Positions 16,840 to 24,795 of a stretch of DNA of 35,696 nt are shown here, piece by piece (position 1 is the first letter of the stretch; every line of letters begins with the position of its first letter). A model generated the notes under the pieces. That model searched no databases. It saw nothing but the letters and a program-made list of their open reading frames with translations, and was not told the DNA's origin. The position numbers were made by a program, and so were the translations under genes. This stretch comes from Prochlorococcus sp. AG-363-B04 (GTDB taxonomy: Bacteria; Cyanobacteriota; Cyanobacteriia; PCC-6307; Cyanobiaceae): assembly GCA_003278465.1 (NCBI GenBank), contig QCFC01000016.1:1-35696 (forward strand). Reading direction: 5' to 3'.

Positions 16840-18717
16840 ATGTCGATTCGTCAAGATGAAAACCAACCGAATCGTCGTATTGGCATTGCAAATTTTGTGC
16901 TCATTGGCTTTGGGGTCCTTTTGCTGATAACCAGCTTCCTTCCAAATTCGGCGTCTCAAGTTCCTCGTGTTCCCTACTCCTTGTTTATAAATCAAGTTAA
17001 TGATGGGGAAGTTAAGCGTGCATACATCACACAAGATCAGATCCGATACGAACTTTCTAGTCCACAAGAAGGTGCTCCATCTGTATTAGCTACTACTCCA
17101 ATCTTCGATATGGACCTACCTCAGAGATTGGAGAGTAAAGGGGTTGAGTTCGCCGCTGCACCACCTAAGAAGCCAAATATTTTCACTACTATCTTGAGTT
17201 GGGTAGTACCACCATTGATTTTCATACTTGTTCTACAGTTTTTTGCTAGACGCTCTATGGGTGGTGGTGGAGCTCAAGGTGCACTTAGCTTCACTAAAAG
17301 TAAGGCAAAAGTATATGTTCCAGATGAGGAATCTAGAGTCACTTTCTCTGATGTTGCTGGAGTTGACGAAGCTAAGGACGAACTTACAGAAATAGTTGAT
17401 TTCTTAAAAACACCTGAGCGCTATACAGAAATTGGAGCAAGGATACCTAAAGGTGTTTTACTTGTAGGCCCTCCTGGAACAGGTAAAACTTTGTTATCTA
17501 AGGCTGTAGCTGGGGAGGCAAGTGTTCCTTTCTTTATTATATCTGGCTCTGAATTTGTTGAGTTATTTGTTGGAGCTGGAGCAGCTCGAGTAAGAGATTT
17601 ATTTGAACAGGCTAAAAAGAAGGCACCTTGCATTATTTTTATTGACGAGCTTGATGCTATTGGTAAGAGTCGTTCTGGCTCGATGGGTGTGGTAGGAGGC
17701 AATGACGAAAGGGAGCAGACTTTAAACCAATTACTTACTGAGATGGATGGGTTTAACTCTAAAGATAAGCCTGTAATTGTTCTTGCTGCTACTAATCAGC
17801 CTGAAGTTTTAGATGCTGCTCTGTTGCGTCCTGGTCGCTTTGATAGACAAGTATTAGTTGACAGACCTGATCTTTCTGGGAGAAAGACAATTCTTGAGAT
17901 TTATGTAAAGAAAGTAAAGCTAGCAAATGAAGTGAATCTTGATCAGATTGCACAAGCAACAAGTGGATTTGCTGGAGCAGACTTGGCAAATATGGTAAAT
18001 GAGGCGGCTCTATTGGCTGCCAGAAATAAAAGAAAGCAAGTTGAACAACAGGACCTAAATGAAGCAATAGAACGTGTTGTTGCAGGTCTTGAAAAGAAGA
18101 GTCGTGTTTTACAACAAGATGAGAAGAAAATTGTTGCTTACCATGAGGTTGGTCATGCAATTGTTGGACATTTAATGCCTGGTGGAAGCAAGGTCGCAAA
18201 AATATCTATAGTTCCTAGAGGAATGAGCGCACTTGGTTATACATTGCAGCTCCCTACAGAAGAGAGATTTCTAAACTCCAAGCAAGACTTGGAAGGACAG
18301 ATAGCTACTTTGTTAGGGGGAAGATCAGCAGAGGAAATTATCTTTGGCAAAATAACCACTGGTGCGGCTAATGACCTTCAAAGAGCTACTGATCTGGCTG
18401 AACAGATGGTAGGAACATATGGTATGAGTGATATTTTGGGACCTCTGGCTTATGACAAGCAAGGTGGAGGACAGTTCTTAGGTGGAACTAACAATCCTAG
18501 GCGTGTGGTTAGTGATGCAACTGCTCAGGCAATTGATAAAGAAGTTAGAGGTTTAGTTGATAAGGCTCATGACAATGCGCTATCAATTCTTAGACATAAC
18601 CTTCCACTGCTTGAGACCATTTCTCAACAGATTTTAGAAAAAGAAGTTATTGAAGGAGAAGATCTGAAAGAGATGCTTTCCCAGAGTGCTCTTCCTTCTA
18701 ATCTTGTTTCTGCATAA
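16840..18717 (+). CDS. ftsH: membrane AAA+ metalloprotease FtsH (FtsH4-like)
   Basis: FtsH is a hexameric ATP-dependent zinc protease of the thylakoid/cytoplasmic membrane that degrades damaged membrane proteins. Membrane helices lie near residues 17-33 and 113-136 and flank a lumenal/periplasmic domain. The AAA domain has Walker A GPPGTGKT (210-217), Walker B IIFIDE (265-270) and arginine-finger segment [10 protein letters not shown] (328-337). The protease has HEVGH (435-439), a valid HExxH. The N-terminal domain ([30 protein letters not shown]) resembles the Synechocystis Sll1463 (FtsH4) type as I recall it, rather than the photosystem II repair pair. Its length of 625 is normal. A structured leader precedes it. 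Confidence 0.96.
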   Translation: MSIRQDENQPNRRIGIANFVLIGFGVLLLITSFLPNSASQVPRVPYSLFINQVNDGEVKRAYITQDQIRYELSSPQEGAPSVLATTPIFDMDLPQRLESKGVEFAAAPPKKPNIFTTILSWVVPPLIFILVLQFFARRSMGGGGAQGALSFTKSKAKVYVPDEESRVTFSDVAGVDEAKDELTEIVDFLKTPERYTEIGARIPKGVLLVGPPGTGKTLLSKAVAGEASVPFFIISGSEFVELFVGAGAARVRDLFEQAKKKAPCIIFIDELDAIGKSRSGSMGVVGGNDEREQTLNQLLTEMDGFNSKDKPVIVLAATNQPEVLDAALLRPGRFDRQVLVDRPDLSGRKTILEIYVKKVKLANEVNLDQIAQATSGFAGADLANMVNEAALLAARNKRKQVEQQDLNEAIERVVAGLEKKSRVLQQDEKKIVAYHEVGHAIVGHLMPGGSKVAKISIVPRGMSALGYTLQLPTEERFLNSKQDLEGQIATLLGGRSAEEIIFGKITTGAANDLQRATDLAEQMVGTYGMSDILGPLAYDKQGGGQFLGGTNNPRRVVSDATAQAIDKEVRGLVDKAHDNALSILRHNLPLLETISQQILEKEVIEGEDLKEMLSQSALPSNLVSA

Positions 18718-18771
18718 TTACTTGACAGAAGCATCCTCTATCTTCGATAAATATTTTTTGAAGCTTGACTA

Positions 18772-19728
18772 ATGGCTTCCGACTCAAAAAGTGTTGCGGC
18801 AATTCTAACTCCCTTAAAAGGGAGGGATTATTTATCAAATGGTGATTTTACCTCTCAGGAAACTCTTGCCTTATTAGAGTTATCTAGTCAGTTAAAAAGT
18901 GGCAAGAGAAGAATTGATCTAGGTAACAGAGTTCTGGGTCTTATTTTTACTAAGGCCTCTACTAGAACAAGGGTTAGCTTCCAAGTTGCAATGGCTAGAC
19001 TCGGAGGGCAAATAGTTGATTTAAATCCTCAGATAACACAACTTGGGCGTGGGGAGCCTCTAGAGGATACAGCTAGAGTTCTTAGTCGATTTTGTGATGC
19101 GATCGCAATCAGGACATTTGCTCAAGAAGAATTAGTTAAGTATGCCTATTGGGCTTCAATTCCTGTGATTAATGGGTTGACTGATTTGGAACATCCGTGC
19201 CAAGCCTTGGCTGATTTCTTAACTATGCAAGAGGTCTTTGGGCCACTTACTGGCCAGACTTTGGCATATGTGGGAGATGGGAATAATGTGGCTCATTCTT
19301 TAATGCTTTGTGGTTCTTTACTAGGAGTGAATGTGAGAATTGGATCTCCTAAGGGATTTGAGCCTATGTCAGAAATAGTTGCTCAGGCCAGTCGGCTAGC
19401 TGTGAATGGGGCTTGCATAGAAGTCTTTAATGATCCAATTAAGGCTGTAGAGGGAGCACAAGCCTTGTATACAGATGTATGGGCTTCTATGGGTCAGGAA
19501 GATGAGCAATCTAGTAGGGAGGAAGCCTTCCAAGGCTTTTGTTTAGGCAGTGAACTTCTTGCACAGGCGGATAAAGAAGCAATAGTTTTGCATTGTTTAC
19601 CAGCTCATAGGGGTCAAGAAATCACTTCTGAGGTTTTAGAAGGGCCTTCAAGTCGTGTTTTTGATCAAGCTGAAAATCGTTTACATGTTCAGCAAGCTCT
19701 TTTGGCTGCTGTATTGGGTGGTCTTTAA
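18772..19728 (+). CDS. argF: ornithine carbamoyltransferase
   Basis: ArgF makes citrulline from ornithine and carbamoyl phosphate in arginine synthesis. The 318-residue protein has the carbamoyl phosphate site STRTR (63-67) in FTKASTRTRVSFQ, HPCQALADF (141-149), the ornithine-side DVWASMGQE (235-243) and the catalytic HCLPAHRG (274-281). It starts with ATG at 18772, 54 bp after ftsH on the same strand. The lexA gene follows after a 52-bp gap that holds a LexA-like box. Confidence 0.96.
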   Translation: MASDSKSVAAILTPLKGRDYLSNGDFTSQETLALLELSSQLKSGKRRIDLGNRVLGLIFTKASTRTRVSFQVAMARLGGQIVDLNPQITQLGRGEPLEDTARVLSRFCDAIAIRTFAQEELVKYAYWASIPVINGLTDLEHPCQALADFLTMQEVFGPLTGQTLAYVGDGNNVAHSLMLCGSLLGVNVRIGSPKGFEPMSEIVAQASRLAVNGACIEVFNDPIKAVEGAQALYTDVWASMGQEDEQSSREEAFQGFCLGSELLAQADKEAIVLHCLPAHRGQEITSEVLEGPSSRVFDQAENRLHVQQALLAAVLGGL

Positions 19729-19752
19729 GACTTGCATTAAATCTCACATATA

Positions 19753-19766
19753 GGTACACCTGTATT
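19753..19766 (+). promoter_or_regulatory. probable LexA (SOS) box upstream of lexA
   Basis: The sequence GGTACACCTGTATT lies 14 bp upstream of the lexA start. It fits the cyanobacterial LexA box RGTACNNNDGTWCB except for one position (T instead of C in the second half). Position just before lexA suggests autorepression, as in other bacteria. The consensus is from memory of work on cyanobacteria. Confidence 0.65.
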
Positions 19767-19780
19767 GACGAACAAATGAA

Positions 19781-20404
19781 TTGCCGGTGGTTAATTCTCC
19801 GAATGAGGCTTTGACTCCTGCTCAGCAAGAGCTTTATGACTGGCTTGCTGAATATATTGGGCTTCATCATCACAGCCCTTCAATTCGACAGATGATGCAG
19901 GCAATGGGTCTGCGCTCGCCAGCTCCAATTCAGAGCAGGTTGAGGCATCTTCAGGAAAAGGGTTGGATTACTTGGCAAGAAGGCCAGGCGAGAACCTTGC
20001 AGCTACTAGGTGGTTTGCTTTCAGGGATCCCAGTTCTTGGCGCAGTAGCTGCAGGTGGCTTGGTAGAGACTTTTGATGATGTACAAGAAAGACTTGATTT
20101 ATCTCCAGTATTAGAAACTCGAGGCCTTTTTGCGCTCACAGTAAACGGAGATTCAATGGTAGATGCTCATATTGCAGATGGAGATGTTGTTTTGATGGAA
20201 CCAGTTAATGAACCTTCTCTTCTGCGTAATGGGACTGTTGTAAGTGCTCTTGTACCTGGCAGTGGAACTACTCTTAAGCACTTTCACCGTCAAGGTTCTC
20301 TGGTAAGACTTGAGGCTGCAAATCCAGCCTATGATCCCATTGAGTTAGATGTTGAACAAGTAGTTGTGCAAGGAAAACTACTAGCAGTGTGGCGGAAGGT
20401 ATGA
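19781..20404 (+). CDS. lexA: LexA repressor
   Basis: LexA represses DNA-damage genes until RecA filaments trigger its self-cleavage. The 207-residue protein has an N-terminal winged helix-turn-helix (about 10-75: LTPAQQELYDWLAEY, SPSIRQMMQAMGL, RLRHLQEKGW). The Ala-Gly cleavage site is in AVAAGGLVE (91-92). The catalytic dyad is Ser125 in NGDSMVDAHI and Lys166 in GTTLKHFH, so it should be cleavable, unlike some cyanobacterial LexA proteins that lack these residues. The start is TTG at 19781 or GTG at 19787; both keep the domain intact. Confidence 0.95.
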   Translation: MPVVNSPNEALTPAQQELYDWLAEYIGLHHHSPSIRQMMQAMGLRSPAPIQSRLRHLQEKGWITWQEGQARTLQLLGGLLSGIPVLGAVAAGGLVETFDDVQERLDLSPVLETRGLFALTVNGDSMVDAHIADGDVVLMEPVNEPSLLRNGTVVSALVPGSGTTLKHFHRQGSLVRLEAANPAYDPIELDVEQVVVQGKLLAVWRKV

Positions 20405-20669
20405 GTTCTTTTCTTAAGTTGCACTGAGTGATTGCAAGTATTATAAAATAGTAAATATCTCATCAATATTAACTATTTTATTGGATGTTCAAAGCGTTAT
20501 TTATTAATTGTTTTACTTAAGACAAGTTTAATATAAATTTTTGATAGTAATGACTTTGAACTTGGTCAGGCCAATGCTAACCTTATAAAGATAATTCGCC
20601 TATATTAATGGAGAACGAACGGCGCAAACCATTTTTCGCCAAACCTCTCTAAGCAATCAAGAAAATATT
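20405..20669 (+). promoter_or_regulatory. leader region of the radical SAM gene
   Basis: This 265-bp AT-rich gap contains TATATT (20601-20606), a possible -10 element, and a small hairpin at 20621-20640 (GGCG with CGCC plus AAA with TTT, one bulge). No open frame of note is present. The hairpin would lie in the 5' untranslated region if the promoter is used. Confidence 0.3.
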
Positions 20670-21701
20670 ATGCGGTTAAGTACATCTAAAAAAATTGAAT
20701 TAGCTAAAGATTTATCTTATAAGAATCATTCTAGCCTACAAATCAATGTTTCTTTGGGATGCCCAGTAAAGTGTTCATATTGCCCTCAAAACTTACTCAT
20801 TAAAAATGTAGGTAATCGTGAAAAGATACTACGAAAGGAAACCTTTATAAAGTGCCTAAAAAATATTCCTAATAATGTTCATATCCGTTGGACTGGATAC
20901 TCAGAACCCTGCCTGACGCCAGATTTAACTGATATGATCACTCATGCTAATGAGCTTGGATACAATCAGGTAATCTCTACAACCTTAATGGGAAATAGGA
21001 AATCCGTTGAATTTGTTTCAAGATTTCTAAATTTCCGTATTCTTACATTGCATATCCCAGATGATGCAGGACATATGCAAGGACTAAAAATTGACTCAAC
21101 ATATCTTTCTACTCTTGAAGAGACTTTAAGATATCAAGTTACTAATAGAGGTATTAATCATTTGAATTTACAATGTTGGGGAAAGAAAATACATCCACTA
21201 GTATCTAATTTGCTTAATAGATTAGAGAATCAATTAAGAGTTGATTTCTCCAATTGCTATAAACTTTATAATGTTTTATCTTCTAGGTCTTCTTCTGTAG
21301 ATAGATCCCTAGAGAATATGGGTTTCGTTACTTCATACCCTAAACATGACTCATCAAATTTAGATAAAAATGATTTCTATTATTGCTCCAAATCAAGCTT
21401 AAGTAATCCTGTCATGTTGCCAACTGGAGAAGTAAACATATGCTGCGATAATTACTCTCTTTCTCAAATTAAAGGGAACTTACTTAATTCCTCCTATGAT
21501 GAGATACAGGATACTTGGTATAAAGATAATTGCCAGAAATTTATTTCTGGTGAGCTTTTACCTTGTCATGAATGCGAGCACTATAAGGTTGCAAAAACTG
21601 AGATATCTCCTGTAAGGTTAAATTCAGCTTCTGCTCCATTTGGCTCTTCTTCTTCTTCTAACGGAGAAAATTCCTGGTCAATTAAGGTCATTACTGAATG
21701 A
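20670..21701 (+). CDS. radical SAM / SPASM domain protein
   Basis: The 343-residue protein has the [4Fe-4S]-SAM motif CPVKCSYC (Cys31, 35, 38) near the start and WTGYSEP (74-80), the second conserved radical SAM block. A C-terminal SPASM-type cluster domain contains Cys239, Cys258, Cys259 (VNICCDN), Cys288, and CHEC (299-302). Such enzymes cleave SAM to a radical and modify peptides, sugars or other substrates; SPASM members often act on peptides or in surface-polysaccharide clusters. No precursor peptide gene or epimerase is adjacent. A short serine-rich tail (311-335) follows. It stands alone on the forward strand after lexA, in AT-rich accessory-looking DNA. A small hairpin (20621-20640) lies in its leader, and the oxygenase-like gene downstream converges on it. 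Confidence 0.88.
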   Translation: MRLSTSKKIELAKDLSYKNHSSLQINVSLGCPVKCSYCPQNLLIKNVGNREKILRKETFIKCLKNIPNNVHIRWTGYSEPCLTPDLTDMITHANELGYNQVISTTLMGNRKSVEFVSRFLNFRILTLHIPDDAGHMQGLKIDSTYLSTLEETLRYQVTNRGINHLNLQCWGKKIHPLVSNLLNRLENQLRVDFSNCYKLYNVLSSRSSSVDRSLENMGFVTSYPKHDSSNLDKNDFYYCSKSSLSNPVMLPTGEVNICCDNYSLSQIKGNLLNSSYDEIQDTWYKDNCQKFISGELLPCHECEHYKVAKTEISPVRLNSASAPFGSSSSSNGENSWSIKVITE

Positions 21702-21864
21702 TTTTAGTTAATATTTAATTACTAGATATTTTACAAAATATAGAATAATTCTCTATCGTACTGATAACTTTTGGAGATATTGAATATGATTTTTAATGAA
21801 CCAACTTGCACTGAATTCTTTTTGTACATCCAATGTTTGATTTAATGTTTATCTATGATAATTT

Positions 21865-22680
21865 TTAACAAGGCAAGTAGAAATTAATATTAATACTAAT
21901 CCTTGGCCCTAGATCTTCGTCTGGATAAATGAAGTCATGCCAGCTTTCAGGTGACCTAAAGAAATGAACAAGCATATTATTGGAAAAAGGAGAATAAACT
22001 TTGTTGGTCTCTGAGCAGAGCTTCTTGTAGAAACTTTTGCTATTGATTAGATGCGTAGATCCGTCTGAAATGAGAGTCTTTGGAAGCTTAATATTTTTAG
22101 GTTGGAAAAATCTAGTCCCTAGTGAATTAATATTATTTTGTTTGGTATCTGGTAAGTAGTGCATGAAAGATACTAATTTATATGGATCATCAGTATGAGG
22201 GTAAATATAAGAGTAGAGATTCATTATAGAGATATGGAATCCTGGGATTAGAATTAGTATATTTTTATCTAAGTATTCTTCGAATAAAGTCTTAGTAATT
22301 AATCCATTGCTTATACATCTTTTATGAGAGAGAGACCAAGGTCTTTCATTATCAGATATAGAAGATAGATTTATATCTAGAATTTTGTCTATATCTAGAA
22401 TTGTATGTATTTTTGAATATTTTTGAAAATCAGGATTAGCGGGTGACTTGATATGAGCTAATAGATTTGTTTTGAAATCATCGGAAATATAAAATTCCAT
22501 CAAACTCCAAATTTCTTTGGTCATAAAATGTGATTGGCTCATATAAGATGATATTTTAAGTTTATTACCATCCTTGGCTATTGAGAATAATTTATTAGGG
22601 ATATCTAATATTGATTGCCTGATCCCTGCTGATGTTTTCTCACTAAAGCAAGGATGATTTTGACTGATTATATGTGTCAT
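21865..22680 (-). CDS. 2OG-Fe(II) oxygenase-like protein
   Basis: The 271-residue protein shows the double-stranded beta-helix iron site: HxD in YIYPHTDDP (His162, Asp164), a distal histidine in SWHDFIYP (His248) and Arg260 in GPRISININFYL (2-oxoglutarate side chain). The spacing of 84 residues between the first and second histidine fits the fold. HTDDPYKLVSFMHYLPDTK and the LGTRFFQP segment resemble enzymes that oxidise peptides or sugars, but the substrate is unknown. The first 150 residues have no recognisable domain. It is convergent with the radical SAM gene, with 163 bp between stops, and is followed by gene-poor DNA on the other side. Confidence 0.65.
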   Translation of the reverse strand: MTHIISQNHPCFSEKTSAGIRQSILDIPNKLFSIAKDGNKLKISSYMSQSHFMTKEIWSLMEFYISDDFKTNLLAHIKSPANPDFQKYSKIHTILDIDKILDINLSSISDNERPWSLSHKRCISNGLITKTLFEEYLDKNILILIPGFHISIMNLYSYIYPHTDDPYKLVSFMHYLPDTKQNNINSLGTRFFQPKNIKLPKTLISDGSTHLINSKSFYKKLCSETNKVYSPFSNNMLVHFFRSPESWHDFIYPDEDLGPRISININFYLPC

Positions 22681-23628
22681 TATAAATACATATAAATGAA
22701 TTTTACCTATTTATTTTAATAGATGACATACAATCCGATTGTAATTGAAATTAAATTCTTGTCCTTTCATTTTTACACAAACTAACATATCAATTTTATA
22801 AAACACAGCAAATAATGTCAAATTCTCTTCTTTTCGGCTTTTTAATTCGACGAGTTGAGAATATAGAATTGACTATTTAATAGAGATTAGATTTGATTTT
22901 TGTTATGATTTTGCCTTGGCAGATGCGAAAAATTATTAATAAATACTTGAATTTACTAGAATTATTAAGTTGCTTTCATGATCTTTCCCAGTCCCAGTAT
23001 TAACCAATGTATATTTTGCCTAATTTTCAATATCCTTTCAATTTGCAAAGCTGAAGTTTTCTCCCATTGTTGCTATTAACTTTCTGAGAATGTTCTTTAG
23101 ACGCTGAGTGTTGTTTTTATTCGCTTGCTTCTTTGTTCTAAAGCAATCTGCGATGTTTTTATAAATATGGTTGTTTCCTTTCTTTTCTTGAGGAATAGGG
23201 TCTAGGCGGAACTTCTCTACCCCGTATAGAGTAATGTTTAGCTCTGTGATTAATCGCCGATACTAGGCAACGCCTGTCAGGATCAGTATTTGGAGAGACT
23301 GATAAACTCTTGATAAGAATTTCTTAATCTTTAGGTTTCATTTCTACTAAGCTGGCTTGGTAGGTTTAATGGAGCTGAGCTTTGGACTTCTTCATCACCT
23401 CTCCTACGGAATGACTATCCTATTCAAGTTTTAGTTTTGTGGTATGAATCAAAATTTTGTACCGCACCGTCCGAGAAGCCAAGTGTTTACTGATCTATTG
23501 CGGTCGGGACTAGACGCAAAAACTAGCGTAATTCAGTCCTATTAAACACATTCAGCTAATATCAAGCAAAATATGGGATTTACCAGAATCTCTTAGATAG
23601 CTTGATCCTTTTGCTCAAGCTCACATAT
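22681..23628. other. gene-poor stretch upstream of tRNA-Ala
   Basis: About 950 bp with no convincing gene. The left half is very AT-rich. The stretch from about 23180 to 23530 is noticeably more GC-rich and has short inverted repeats (for example CTCTA/TAGAG near 23220 and ACCGCA/TGCGGT near 23462 and 23499). Tiny forward frames at 23369-23434 and 23444-23545 (21 and 33 residues) have weak or no ribosome-binding site. A small RNA or a decayed gene is possible; nothing can be assigned. Confidence 0.5.
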
Positions 23629-23701
23629 GGGGCCATAGCTCAGCTGGTAGAGCACCTGCATGGCATGCAGGGGGTCAGGAGTTCGAGTCTCCTTGGCTCC
23701 A
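23629..23701 (+). tRNA. tRNA-Ala (anticodon GGC)
   Basis: A complete 73-nt cloverleaf. The acceptor GGGGCCA pairs with TGGCTCC and includes the G3-U70 pair that identifies tRNA-Ala. The D stem is GCTC/GAGC, the anticodon stem CCTGC/GCAGG has loop ATGGCAT (anticodon GGC), and the T arm AGGAG/CTCCT has TTCGAGT. The discriminator is A; the 3' CCA is not encoded. It reads GCC and GCU codons. No tRNA fragment or integrase gene is nearby. Confidence 0.97.
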
Positions 23702-24047
23702 TTTTAAAAATAAGCATAATTTCTAGATCTTTAATTTATTCATTTATCTTTGATTTTATTAATTCATTATTTCGTCTAATCCTTATTTAAATAGGATTGG
23801 ACATGAAGTTGCTCTTTATTTCAATTTTGAATCTCATACATAAGTTTCCTTAGAGACAACTCCATTTAGTTGAAATTTCTAGCTTTTTCTTTTATTTTAA
23901 AAGTAAGATTATATTTAGAAATCTACCTCTTCCTCTTTGATTTTGGAGGAGCTCATTGGCTCAGTGATTAGGTTTTTATTGCTAAATCCCATAGTAGTTA
24001 AACCTGCCTGATGAACTCTTATCTAAACTATTGATGCATTAATTACA

Positions 24048-24122
24048 CCCATTGCTACTACTCCAATTGAAATGACTCCTATGGGAATGATGCCAATTGT
24101 GATATCTCCAATAGGTTCTATT
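24048..24122 (+). repeat. five tandem 15-bp units encoding P-[IM]-x-x-x
   Basis: Five contiguous 15-bp units begin at 24048, 24063, 24078, 24093 and 24108. Each starts with CC and reads in one frame as PIATT, PIEMT, PMGMM, PIVIS and PIGSI. The frame is open from a TAA at 24024 to a TAA at 24144 but has no start codon before the repeats, so it is probably the remnant of a pentapeptide-periodic protein. Confidence 0.7.
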
Positions 24123-24579
24123 CTTATGAATATGAAGCCGAGTTAAGTTATTCATAAATAAATCTTTTGAGTTTACTTGTACAAGGATATTGATTGGTTT
24201 GTTTCGCTTGTGGTTTTTGCCACTTGCCAAAGTCAATGTTTCTTGGATTCGTAGACTAGAGCATCCTCTTTTCTGGTTACCTATTTTGTTTCTCCCAGAA
24301 CGGTTAAATATCTCTGCTGCTTTTTTCCTGCTTTTTTAGTATTGAAGAAGTCAGGAGTTCCTTATTTGTGGTATGAACTATTTGCAGCTAAGAACTATTA
24401 TGTTTTCATAAGGGTTGCTATCAAGCTTTTTGCCAGAAAATAAAATACGAATTCCTATACGATTATCGTTGTTTTTAAAATCACAGACTTTTATGAAAAT
24501 TAAAGAGTAGGTCTATTTTCAGATTATCTTGAACCAATACTTGACACCACTGGATAATTAAATAGTTCATGGTTAAATT

Positions 24580-24741
24580 ATGCTTGCTCTGCGATTAAAA
24601 CGAAGGATTTCTGAGAAGTTGTCACAGAATTCTTTCTTGCAAAGAATTTTGAGAGTATTTAGCTCAGTCTTTGATTTGACTTCAACCTCACCTAGATTCA
24701 GCCACGACTTGTATTTATGGAGTCGTACCTATTATGATTAG
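24580..24741 (+). CDS. possible small basic protein of 53 residues
   Basis: A forward frame from ATG at 24580 encodes a basic N-terminal helix (MLALRLKRRISEKLS), then FLQRILRVFSSVFDL and a tail ending LWSRTYYD. The helix is amphipathic and could bind a membrane. TTGACA lies at 24541-24546, a fair -35, but no good -10 or Shine-Dalgarno sequence is visible. The frame is convergent with the TPR-sulfotransferase gene, whose stop is 55 bp away. No known family. Confidence 0.3.
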   Translation: MLALRLKRRISEKLSQNSFLQRILRVFSSVFDLTSTSPRFSHDLYLWSRTYYD

Positions 24742-24795
24742 GCATAATATTATTCTAGAAAATCTTTTTAAAAATATTTCTTTGCTTTGGATAGA

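Larger units (their letters stand above)
23702..24795. other. gene-poor stretch between tRNA-Ala and the TPR genes
   Basis: About 1.1 kb of AT-rich DNA. It contains a 6-bp stem AATCCT/AGGATT at 23778-23798, the 15-bp degenerate tandem repeat at 24048-24122, an open but startless forward frame around 24150-24350 rich in hydrophobic residues (FRLWFLPLAK, HPLFWLPILFLPERL), and a possible 53-residue gene at 24580. The pattern looks like decayed small genes. Confidence 0.5.

Noticed and set aside
23444-23545. Forward 33-codon frame upstream of the tRNA.
   Set aside because: Too short and without a ribosome-binding site; it lies in a structured, GC-richer patch that may be RNA instead.
23629-23701. 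tRNA-Ala as an integration site for a mobile element.
   Set aside because: No repeated copy of the tRNA 3' end and no integrase gene were found in the window.
24039-24236. Reverse frame of 65 codons opposite the 15-bp tandem repeats.
   Set aside because: Its histidine- and asparagine-rich end is just the opposite strand of the repeat; the forward frame gives a regular pentapeptide pattern instead.
23436-24377. 13-bp repeat TTTGTGGTATGAA at 23436 and 24365.
   Set aside because: Length is compatible with chance in AT-rich DNA and no flanking similarity extends it.
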